The notes under the pieces are model-generated. The model did not search any database. It was not told where the DNA came from and saw only the letters and a list, made by a program, of their open reading frames with translations. A stretch of DNA of 16,285 nucleotides from DASRQK01 sp040392005 (lineage in GTDB: Bacteria > Bacteroidota > Bacteroidia > Sphingobacteriales > Sphingobacteriaceae). Each line of letters begins with the position of its first letter. Within the stretch, counting starts at the first letter, position 1. The DNA is taken from positions 1 through 16,285 of the forward strand of contig JBEBWT010000043.1 in assembly GCA_040392005.1 (NCBI GenBank). The letters run 5' to 3'. Shown here piece by piece: positions 1-6,302 of the stretch. Position numbers and translations under genes: made by a program.

Positions 1-2228
1 TTGGTGACATAGCGCAGGTTTTTCTGCTCTTCGCGCCCCGTACTGCTAAAGCCCAAATGCGAGGAATTGAGTTCGCCGAGCATATCGTTCAACAGGATAC
101 GCAAATCGTTGCGGTTATTGACAGCAGGAAGGAATCGGGCATAATTGTCCCGTGTTTTTGCCCAATCCAATCCGTGAAAGCCGGATTCGTAAAAGTTTTC
201 CTCCAATCCGGCCCAGGTCTCATAGAACATCTGCTGGAATTCATCATTCAGGTTGCGCTGGAATTTGTGGGAAATGGATATGGCCTCTAATTTGTTGCTG
301 TCCATATTGTATTTCTGGATGGTGCCGCGGGAGAGGACGAAATAATTGTTGCCGGCCACTACGATATCGGAAATAGAGCCATCCGCTACTTTCTCGGTTT
401 TATTATCTTCGAAATCCTGGAGAATGGTCCGGTAAACCGCGCCTCGGCCACCTTCATGATTGGAACTATAAAATACATAATCTTTATTGCCCTTGCGGAG
501 GGTCTGCACCCCGTTTTGTGTGCCGAAAGCCGGACTGATCCGGGTGATCCGGTCCCGGATATCCTGGGTATTGATGCTGATCACGCCGGCAATCGTGGCG
601 GTGGAATCTTTTTTGCCCTCCTGAAAGAGCTCGTCAAATTTTTCGGAGCGGTAGGGCGTGTCAAACTGATCCAGCTCCATCCGGAAAATACTGGCATTCT
701 GCATACCAAAAGGATAGGAGGGTTTGGTGCGGTTGCTGGCAAAGTAAATGGCTTTTCCATCCGCAGACCAGGCAGGACTGGTTTCGGAAACCCCTGTGTT
801 GGTCAGATTGGTAGTCTGACCGGTTTTCAGGTGATGTACAAAGATGTCCTGTTCAAAATTCCGCACAGCGGTAAACAACACGTATTCCCCATCCGGAGAA
901 AAGGAAGGAGAGGAATTCTGAAAACCCCAGATCTCATCCTTGACCAGTGTTTTGCTTTCCAGGCTGCCAAGATCCAGCAACCGCACTTCGTCCCGTCCAC
1001 TGAGATAAACTCCCTGAGTGCGGGCCGCATTGATGGTCAGATTCCGGTTGCTCCGGTTTTCCGCAGTGATCTGCCGGACCGTGCCCGATCCATCAGCGGC
1101 AAGCGCGACCCAATTCGGATAACCATTATAAGTCCGGTTCACTAACAATGTCTTATTGTCCTTCAACCATTTCACCTCAAAAGCCCGCTCCGGAGAGGAA
1201 TGCACTTCCCTTGTAAATTTGCCGGTCACGTCACTGACAAACAGTACTCCACGAGCGATAAAGGCCATTTTCTTGCCATCGGGTGAAATGTCAAAGGCAG
1301 AAATATTGTCTTTGGTGTCAAACTCCTGTTCTTTTTCCAGCACCCGGTTGCGATAGAGCCGAAGCGACAGCGGATTGGATTGGCCACTGGCCACATCATA
1401 GACAAACAACTGATAATCCTTTTCAAATACAATTTTTTCCCCGTTGGCCGAAACCGAAGGCCTTTTGATCGAGGTGTCAAATTGGGTCAGACTCTTTTTC
1501 TGCCCGTTTTGCAGGGTGTAGAGATTGTATTCCCCGTTGCCTTCATCCGACACAAAATACAATCGTCCCTGCTGGTCCACCGTCTGCCAGAAATCCTTGC
1601 CCTCAAAATCTGTGAGCTTGTTAAATGCTCCGTTTTTCGGATTGTAGGACAGAATGTCCGGGTTGAAAGCGCCCTTGTACCTTTTCCGGTTTGCTGCCGT
1701 ATAACTCTCCCAGGTATTGTTGAACAACAGCTCTCCGGCAGGAGTTTCCGTGACCTGATGGATGGTGTTGAAATAATGGGAAAATACCCGTTGTGCCGTA
1801 CCTCCGTCTTTTGAAACATGATAGCTGGTAAAACGGTTGTAGCGACCGGAAGTAAAATAGATCCGCTGATTGTCCCAGCTCCAGCTATCCACCTCATCGT
1901 TGGCATCGTGGTAGGTCAGTTGCCGGATATCTCCTCCGGCCAGCGGCATGATAAATACGTCCTGATTGCCAAATTGATTGGAAGAAAAGGCCAGCCATTT
2001 GCCATCCGGAGAGATGCGGGGGTTGATTTCCTCACCCGGTAAGGCCGTCAGGCGCCGGGCGTTCTGGCCCTGGATATCGGACTGCCAGAGATCACCCTCA
2101 AAACTGAAAACGATGGTCCTGCCATCCGGGCTGAGGGTGGGATGGGAAGCAAAATAGGCTTGATCCTGGGCATAGACACTGCTTCCCAGTATCCATACGG
2201 AGAGGCAGAAAATGGCTCTTTTCATCAT
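1..2228 (-). CDS. Tricorn-type secreted protease (S41 family), C-terminal part outside the window
   Basis: Open reading frame of 742 complete codons running off the left edge, so the 3' end is missing. It starts at an ATG at 2228 (a second ATG follows directly at 2225) with a clear signal peptide ending in SSVYAQ, so the product is exported to the periplasm or outer surface. Residues about 20-650 carry repeated PD40/WD40-like beta-propeller blades (SPDG or SADG followed by a short strand ending in a phenylalanine-rich turn), matching the two propellers of tricorn protease, which gate peptides into the active site. From about 655 the S41 catalytic core domain 1 begins; Ser723-His724 in the motif ELNSSH correspond to the catalytic Ser-His pair of tricorn. 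The PDZ, the second core domain and the nucleophile serine lie outside. Known members cut oligopeptides. The gene lies 80 bp downstream of an aminotransferase on the same strand, so co-transcription is possible. A DPP-type propeller peptidase is excluded by the core-1 domain. Confidence 0.9.
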   Translation of the reverse strand, partial: MMKRAIFCLSVWILGSSVYAQDQAYFASHPTLSPDGRTIVFSFEGDLWQSDIQGQNARRLTALPGEEINPRISPDGKWLAFSSNQFGNQDVFIMPLAGGDIRQLTYHDANDEVDSWSWDNQRIYFTSGRYNRFTSYHVSKDGGTAQRVFSHYFNTIHQVTETPAGELLFNNTWESYTAANRKRYKGAFNPDILSYNPKNGAFNKLTDFEGKDFWQTVDQQGRLYFVSDEGNGEYNLYTLQNGQKKSLTQFDTSIKRPSVSANGEKIVFEKDYQLFVYDVASGQSNPLSLRLYRNRVLEKEQEFDTKDNISAFDISPDGKKMAFIARGVLFVSDVTGKFTREVHSSPERAFEVKWLKDNKTLLVNRTYNGYPNWVALAADGSGTVRQITAENRSNRNLTINAARTQGVYLSGRDEVRLLDLGSLESKTLVKDEIWGFQNSSPSFSPDGEYVLFTAVRNFEQDIFVHHLKTGQTTNLTNTGVSETSPAWSADGKAIYFASNRTKPSYPFGMQNASIFRMELDQFDTPYRSEKFDELFQEGKKDSTATIAGVISINTQDIRDRITRISPAFGTQNGVQTLRKGNKDYVFYSSNHEGGRGAVYRTILQDFEDNKTEKVADGSISDIVVAGNNYFVLSRGTIQKYNMDSNKLEAISISHKFQRNLNDEFQQMFYETWAGLEENFYESGFHGLDWAKTRDNYARFLPAVNNRNDLRILLNDMLGELNSSHLGFSSTGREEQKNLRYVT

Positions 2229-2286
2229 GGTTATTTTTATTGGTACGAATGTTATTTGGTTGGATACAAATGATTGGTTTTACAAA

Positions 2287-2322
2287 TTATTCAGTTCTTT
2301 CGACTTATTCAGTTCTTTCGAC
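2287..2322. repeat. Perfect 18-bp tandem duplication over the aminotransferase stop codon
   Basis: The 18-mer TTATTCAGTTCTTTCGAC occurs twice head to tail, at 2287-2304 and 2305-2322, with no mismatch. The right copy contains the last codons and the TGA stop of the minus-strand aminotransferase. Because 18 is a multiple of three, the left copy holds a second in-frame TGA 18 bp further on. It looks like a recent slippage or duplication event. Just beyond it, 2256-2271 and 2274-2287 form a weaker imperfect direct repeat (TTGGTT then ACAAAT in both). Confidence 0.85.
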
Positions 2323-3508
2323 CGGGATATTGCAGGAGCGCCTCTTTGAGGCAGACCAGTGCTTTCTCCAGATCTCCTTCATTCAATACATACGCCATGC
2401 GGACTTCATCGGTACCCGCTCCCGGACTGCTGTAAAAACCGGTGGCCGGAGCCATCATGACGGTCTGGTTTTCGTGCGAAAACGCTTCCAGCATCCATTG
2501 GCAGAAGCGGTCTGCATCATCAATTGGCAAACGGGCCACCACATAAAAGGCTCCTCCGGGATTCGGGCAGAAAACACCCGGAATGGCATTGAGGCCCGCT
2601 ACCAGCAAATCCCGGCGCCGGGTATATTCATCTTTTACTCCATCAAAATAACTCTGCGGCGTGTCAATAGCGGCGGTGGCCGCAATCTGTGCCACTGCCG
2701 GTGGACTCAGACGGGCCTGTGCAAATTTCAGCGCTGTTTTCCAAACTTCTTTGTTTTTGGTCACCAGACAGCCCAGACGTGCCCCACAGGCACTGTAACG
2801 TTTGGAAACCGTATCCAGCACGATCACATGTTCCTCCAGGCCTTCGAGGTGCATGGGCGAGATGAACTCCCGGCCATCGTAGCAAAATTCCCGGTAAGCC
2901 TCATCCGAAAGCAGGTAAAGGTCGTATTTGAGGCAGAGATCGCGCAACGCTTCCAGTTCGGCCCTTGAATACAGGTAACCGGTCGGATTATTTGGATTGC
3001 AAATGGCGATGGCTTTGGTCTTGTCGGTGATCAGTTTTTCAAATTCGGCGATCGGCGGCAGGGCAAAACCATTTTCAATAGTCGAGAGAATGGGTTTGAC
3101 CACCAGGCCCGCTGAACAGGCAAACCCATTGTAATTAGCATAGAATGGTTCGGGAATGATGATTTCTTCGCCCGGATTGAGGCAAGTCTGCATGGCAATG
3201 GTGATCGCTTCGGACCCGCCATTGGTGACCAGAATTTCTCCCGGCTGTATGTCATAACCCAATTGGTTGTAATATTCCGCCAGGCGGTTGCGATAGGTCG
3301 CTGTTCCTTCAGAGGGAGTATAGGCCCAGACCTTGAAATCAATATTGCGGATGGCATCCAGCATGACCTGCGGAGTTTCTATGTCCGGTTGGCCGATATT
3401 GAGGTGGTAAATATGTTTTCCTTCTTTTTTTGCCCGATCCGCATAGGGTGTCAGTTTACGGATGGGGGAGGCGGGCATTTCGTGCCCTTTGTTTGAGATT
3501 TTTGGCAT
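2309..3508 (-). CDS. Class I/II pyridoxal-phosphate aminotransferase (aspartate aminotransferase-like)
   Basis: Complete 399-residue protein, the usual length for fold-type I aminotransferases, which move an amino group between an amino acid and a 2-oxo acid in the cytosol. Visible hallmarks in order are HLNIGQPDIETP (35-46) near the substrate-binding N-terminus, NPNNPTG (171-177) with the PLP-contacting Asn, SDEAY (201-205) with Asp202 for the pyridine nitrogen and Tyr205 for the ring oxygen, the Schiff-base lysine Lys236 in VSKRYSACG, and Arg370 in EVRMAYVL, which binds the substrate carboxylate. The MPKIS...MPxSPIRKL start is typical of the group annotated as aspartate aminotransferase in Bacteroidota and Clostridia, so aspartate is the likely but unproven substrate. 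The start ATG is preceded by AT-rich sequence without a Shine-Dalgarno site. The tricorn-like protease gene follows 80 bp downstream on the same strand. Confidence 0.92.
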   Translation of the reverse strand: MPKISNKGHEMPASPIRKLTPYADRAKKEGKHIYHLNIGQPDIETPQVMLDAIRNIDFKVWAYTPSEGTATYRNRLAEYYNQLGYDIQPGEILVTNGGSEAITIAMQTCLNPGEEIIIPEPFYANYNGFACSAGLVVKPILSTIENGFALPPIAEFEKLITDKTKAIAICNPNNPTGYLYSRAELEALRDLCLKYDLYLLSDEAYREFCYDGREFISPMHLEGLEEHVIVLDTVSKRYSACGARLGCLVTKNKEVWKTALKFAQARLSPPAVAQIAATAAIDTPQSYFDGVKDEYTRRRDLLVAGLNAIPGVFCPNPGGAFYVVARLPIDDADRFCQWMLEAFSHENQTVMMAPATGFYSSPGAGTDEVRMAYVLNEGDLEKALVCLKEALLQYPGRKN

Positions 3509-3634
3509 AATAGCAATTAAAATAAATGTATATGTATTGGTATCCTATTTTACCAACACATTGGTCTAAATTAATTGCAATATTACGAAATCCCCGGCGG
3601 AAAAGAAATCTATATTACTGAAACTGAATCCACG

Positions 3635-3933
3635 CTACTTTAGCATCATGGCCAGCGTTCCGAAAAAATTACTGAGGTTATGTGAAAGGATGGCCAGCAG
3701 GATGCTGCGGCTTTTGAGCGTGATCCAGGCCCAGACATAACCCGCAAAACCTGTCTGGATAAAGTAAACAGAATCAAAATGGACAGACGGAAAAAAATCT
3801 GAAAAGAAAATAAGCAATGATAGCCCAGGTAATTGCATAAATTTTCCCGTCCCAATTCCACTGGCTCTGTATAAAATCAAATGCCGGGTTTAATTTTGGC
3901 AAAACAACTGCTGAAAGGTTGCACGAAAATCAT
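3635..3933 (-). pseudogene. Decayed CPBP/CAAX-type intramembrane metalloprotease
   Basis: No intact gene occupies 3509-3995, but minus-strand pieces of one gene can be read in three frames. An ATG at 3933 opens a short frame (MIFVQPFS) that soon stops. A second frame, 3929-3774, reads LPKLNPAFDFI then QWNWDGKIYAITWAIIAYF, like the start of CPBP membrane proteases. A third frame, 3880-3635, ends with a membrane segment carrying FPSVH (residues 30-34 of that frame; motif 2, FxxxH), then SRSILLAILSHNLSN, with HNLSN (67-71; motif 3, HxxxN), the usual CPBP C-terminus. The EExxxR motif 1 and roughly 100 or more residues between these parts are missing. The frames meet near a T7 run (minus strand) at about 3790. 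I infer an internal deletion plus at least two frameshifts. An alternative is a tiny intact 81-residue membrane protein read from 3880, but its first 25 residues look out of frame. Confidence 0.65.
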
Positions 3934-3950
3934 CGAACTCAGGTTAATTA

Positions 3951-3982
3951 TTTGCAATACCCCCGACAGAAGTGTAATATTG
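3951..3982 (+). promoter_or_regulatory. Candidate Bacteroidota promoter for the NTF2-like gene
   Basis: TTTG at 3951-3954 is followed after exactly 20 bp by TAATATTG at 3975-3982, one mismatch from TAnnTTTG. This matches the -33/-7 pattern of the Bacteroidota primary sigma factor. It predicts transcription from about 3986 and a leader of about 10 nt before the ATG at 3996. The site overlaps no gene except the start of the decayed CPBP gene's upstream region on the other strand. Pattern match only. Confidence 0.5.
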
Positions 3983-3995
3983 AAAAAAAAATACG

Positions 3996-4496
3996 ATGAA
4001 AATTATTTTTATTGCACTGTCACTTATTGCCATTACCGTTTTTTCCCGTTTTGGGGAAACAAAACAAGAGGAGACCCAACCACAGGAAACACGGTCACAG
4101 GAAGCCCGGTCAGGAGAGGAGGATGCGGTGAAGACCGTTATTCTGGGATTTTTTGATGCAATGCGTGATTCCGATTCGGTCGGTATCCGTAATAGCCTGA
4201 CTGCCCAGGCTGTATTTCAGACTATTTCGGCAGGAAATGAAGTGAAAACAGCCAGTGTGCCCGGCTTTATAACCTCCATAGGCAAGGCGCCCAGGGGCAG
4301 CCTGGATGAGAAAATCACGTTTACAGCGATACTGATTGACGGTACACTGGCATCCGTATGGACGCCCTACCGGTTTTATGTAAATGGCAACTTCTCACAT
4401 TGTGGGGTAAACAGTTTTCAGTTGCATAAAGAAAACGGTATCTGGAAGATCCACTATGTGATCGATACGCGCAGGAAAAACGGATGTATTGAATAA
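3996..4496 (+). CDS. Exported NTF2-like protein (putative lumazine-binding/SnoaL-like family)
   Basis: A 166-residue protein. Residues 1-18 form a hydrophobic signal segment, then comes a charged, repetitive linker rich in Glu and Gln (about 21-42, with partly repeated QETRSQEARS units), then an NTF2-like cone domain at 42-158. The C-terminal part, PYRFYVNGNFSHCGVN then FQLHKENGIWKIHYVIDTRR, is the signature of the Bacteroidota proteins annotated as nuclear transport factor 2 family or putative lumazine-binding. Members bind or process small molecules in a pocket, but no substrate is known for this group and I assign none. The start ATG follows an A9 run and a good promoter match. It converges on the DUF1573 gene with a 63-bp gap. 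A cleavage site after the signal is not clear, so it may be membrane-anchored. Confidence 0.8.
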   Translation: MKIIFIALSLIAITVFSRFGETKQEETQPQETRSQEARSGEEDAVKTVILGFFDAMRDSDSVGIRNSLTAQAVFQTISAGNEVKTASVPGFITSIGKAPRGSLDEKITFTAILIDGTLASVWTPYRFYVNGNFSHCGVNSFQLHKENGIWKIHYVIDTRRKNGCIE

Positions 4497-4550
4497 CGGA
4501 TAAGAGCTGCTTCGGACCGGGACTGTTACGGATAAGGACTGTCAATCCGT
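4496..4550. repeat. Short repeated module in the gap between convergent genes
   Basis: ACGGATAAG occurs at 4496-4504 and 4528-4536, and GGACTGT at 4520-4526 and 4536-4542, so the gap contains a partly duplicated module. ACGGAT at 4528-4533 can also pair with ATCCGT at 4545-4550 around an 11-nt loop. This stem is too short and lacks a T tract, so I do not call it a terminator. Confidence 0.35.
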
Positions 4551-4559
4551 CACTAATCC

Positions 4560-4952
4560 TTACTGCACCACCTCACCCTTGATGACCAGTGTTTTGACCG
4601 GTGTCTTGGTGTTTGACCGGACGGTCAGGTGCTTGGTGAAGGGGCCTTTGGCGGCAGCATCAAATTTGACAGAGACAGTCCCTGTTTCACCAGGTTTGAC
4701 CGGAGTTTTGGTAAATTCGGCCACCGAACAGCCACAGGAGGGACGTACCTCTGTAATAATAATGGGTTCGGTCCCCACATTGGTGAAAGTGAAATGGTGG
4801 GTCACAGGATTGCCCTGCGTGATTTTGCCGAAATCATGGCTTTCATTTTCAAATTTAAACTCTGATTTGCTGACAGCCTGTGCATTTGCAGTATTAGGCA
4901 GCAAAAACGCCGCTCCGGCCACTATTCCTATCAATACGATCAATTTTCTCAT
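4560..4952 (-). CDS. DUF1573 domain exported protein
   Basis: Complete 130-residue protein with a Sec signal peptide ending in NTANAQ (about residue 25), so it is periplasmic or surface-exposed. The rest is one immunoglobulin-like DUF1573 domain: HDFGKITQGNPVTHHFTFTN (39-58), then the conserved PSCGC (71-75), then the KPGETGTVSVKFD strand pair and a final strand ending in GEVVQ. DUF1573 proteins are very common in Bacteroidota and related by fold to ASPM-SPD-2-Hydin domains; their biochemical role is unknown. The two cysteines of SCGC are the family's most conserved feature. There is no lipobox cysteine, so it is probably soluble. It lies downstream of the mannose-1-phosphate guanylyltransferase gene, separated by 111 bp that contain a candidate promoter of its own. 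Confidence 0.9.
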   Translation of the reverse strand: MRKLIVLIGIVAGAAFLLPNTANAQAVSKSEFKFENESHDFGKITQGNPVTHHFTFTNVGTEPIIITEVRPSCGCSVAEFTKTPVKPGETGTVSVKFDAAAKGPFTKHLTVRSNTKTPVKTLVIKGEVVQ

Positions 4953-5013
4953 TATGTGCTTGTTTTATATCTCAATATCTGATCCGGTTGCGTTCGCTGA
5001 CCGTTGATCAAAC

Positions 5014-5044
5014 CAAAACTCAATTATATTCAAAAATAGACAAA
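5014..5044 (-). promoter_or_regulatory. Candidate promoter for the DUF1573 gene
   Basis: On the minus strand, TTTG (5044-5041) is followed after 19 bp by GAGTTTTG (5021-5014), one mismatch from TAnnTTTG. This would start transcription near 5010 and give a leader of about 57 nt. A second, exact TAnnTTTG match (TATTTTTG, 5038-5031) lies in the spacer but has no TTTG at the right distance. Pattern match only. Confidence 0.38.
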
Positions 5045-5063
5045 AAATGTTCCAATCCAGATT

Positions 5064-6149
5064 CTAATTGAATTTGTCACCGAATTTTTCCTTGATATCG
5101 GCCACTATTTTTTTGACCTCCTGTTCCTCATCCTTGGGGCAGATCATCAACGCATCCTCTGAATCCACTACAATAAAATTGTGTAAACCTTTGAGAATAA
5201 TTAGTTTATCCTCTGATGTCCGGATCATGGAATTGGTCGTGTCATAAGCGATCACATGATCCGAAGGCAAAGAAACATTGCCCATGTAATCTTTTTCTGA
5301 CAGTTCATACACTGACGACCAGGTACCCAGGTCCGACCAGCCGAAATCCACTGGCAGCACATACACATTCTCCGCTTTTTCCATGACCGCAAAATCGATG
5401 GATATCCCCACGCAGCGGATAAATGCTCCGGAAATAAATTTTTTCTCTTTCGCAGTATTATAGGCTGTCGTCCCTTCGGCAAAAATATCATTCATTTCTG
5501 TCTGATGGATGGACAGGGCCGAAATGATGGAGCGAGCCGACCAGATAAAAATACCGGCATTCCACAGAAAATCCCCACTTTGGAGGAAAGTTTTGGCCAG
5601 ATCCACACTGGGTTTTTCAGTGAAGGTCTTTACTTTTTTAAAACCCGGCTTCGCCGAACGTGCGCCAAATTGTATATAACCGTATCCGGTGTCCGGACGG
5701 GTGGGTTTGATCCCGAGGGTGATCAGCCAGTCTTCCTGGGCTGCACATTGCAGGGCTTTGTTTACTTCTTCCGCAAATTTGCCTTCATCCAGAATCAGGT
5801 GATCGGCGGGCGCAATCACCACACAGGCCTCCGGATCCAGCTTATAAATTTTGTGGCACGCATAGGTAATGCAGGGAGCCGTATTGCGCATGATAGGCTC
5901 CACAATGTGCTGGGATTCCGGCACTTCCGGTAGTTGTTCCTTCACCAGCCCGGTATAACTCTCATGGGTAGCAATGAAAATATTGGAAGCTGGAATAATC
6001 TTGCGGAACCGGTCATATGTCTGTTGGAGCAACGTTTTACCGGTACCCAGCATATCGAGGAATTGCTTGGGATAGTTGGTGCGGCTGATCGGCCAGAACC
6101 TGCTCCCGATCCCCCCGGCCAGGATCACTGCATAATGATTTTCCGACAT
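5064..6149 (-). CDS. manC: Mannose-1-phosphate guanylyltransferase
   Basis: Makes GDP-mannose from mannose 1-phosphate and GTP in the cytosol, feeding capsule, exopolysaccharide and glycoprotein glycan synthesis (also GDP-fucose and GDP-rhamnose routes). The nucleotidyltransferase signature AGGIGSRFWPISRTNYPKQF spans residues 11-30, followed by VIAPADHLI (111-119), the FTEKP motif (176-180), WNAGIFIW (196-203), SIDFAVMEKA (250-259) and DFGWSDLGTW (268-277). Length is 361 residues, which fits the monofunctional enzyme; the cupin phosphomannose-isomerase domain of 480-residue bifunctional forms is absent. I chose the ATG at 6149 because MSENHYAVILAGG matches the usual family start; an upstream in-frame ATG at 6206 would add 19 polar residues without similarity. 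It diverges from recQ across about 150 bp. No glycan cluster is visible nearby, so it is probably a stand-alone housekeeping gene. Confidence 0.93.
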   Translation of the reverse strand: MSENHYAVILAGGIGSRFWPISRTNYPKQFLDMLGTGKTLLQQTYDRFRKIIPASNIFIATHESYTGLVKEQLPEVPESQHIVEPIMRNTAPCITYACHKIYKLDPEACVVIAPADHLILDEGKFAEEVNKALQCAAQEDWLITLGIKPTRPDTGYGYIQFGARSAKPGFKKVKTFTEKPSVDLAKTFLQSGDFLWNAGIFIWSARSIISALSIHQTEMNDIFAEGTTAYNTAKEKKFISGAFIRCVGISIDFAVMEKAENVYVLPVDFGWSDLGTWSSVYELSEKDYMGNVSLPSDHVIAYDTTNSMIRTSEDKLIILKGLHNFIVVDSEDALMICPKDEEQEVKKIVADIKEKFGDKFN

Positions 6150-6241
6150 TCCTTCCTGTCCGTCGGGCATTGTTGCAGTGTTTTTTATAATGGACTTGTT
6201 TTTCACAAAAATTATTTTTACTTTTAGATATCAAATACAGA

Positions 6242-6249
6242 CAAAAGTA
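6242..6249 (-). promoter_or_regulatory. Candidate -7 element for manC
   Basis: The minus strand reads TACTTTTG, an exact match to TAnnTTTG, about 90 bp before the preferred manC start at 6149 and 36 bp before the alternative ATG at 6206. No TTTG is found 19-21 bp upstream, so only half of the promoter pattern is present. Confidence 0.33.
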
Positions 6250-6255
6250 AGGTAT

Positions 6256-6292
6256 TTTGTTTATTAGTGTTTGTCAGTCTATGTTAATTTTG
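6256..6292 (+). promoter_or_regulatory. Candidate promoter for recQ
   Basis: TAATTTTG at 6285-6292 is an exact TAnnTTTG match, but the nearest upstream TTTG (6256-6259) is 25 bp away. At the proper 20-bp spacing lies the poorer TATGTTAA (6280-6287). Either would give a leader of only about 6-12 nt before the recQ ATG at 6303. Confidence 0.33.
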
Positions 6293-6302
6293 CGAGGGCG
6301 CA

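Noticed and set aside
456..1145. 229-codon open frame on the plus strand
   Set aside because: It is antisense to the tricorn-type gene, whose minus-strand frame shows clear propeller blades throughout; the plus-strand translation has no recognisable domain.
2240..2968. 242-codon plus-strand open frame
   Set aside because: It lies opposite the aminotransferase, which has all its catalytic motifs; its start is in the intergenic repeat region and the product resembles nothing.
3881..4156. 91-codon plus-strand frame overlapping the NTF2-like gene
   Set aside because: It reads through the promoter region and the gene start in another frame; the 3996 frame has the signal peptide and domain.
4528..4550. 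Possible terminator hairpin between the convergent NTF2-like and DUF1573 genes
   Set aside because: Only a 6-bp stem with an 11-nt loop and no T tract on either strand.
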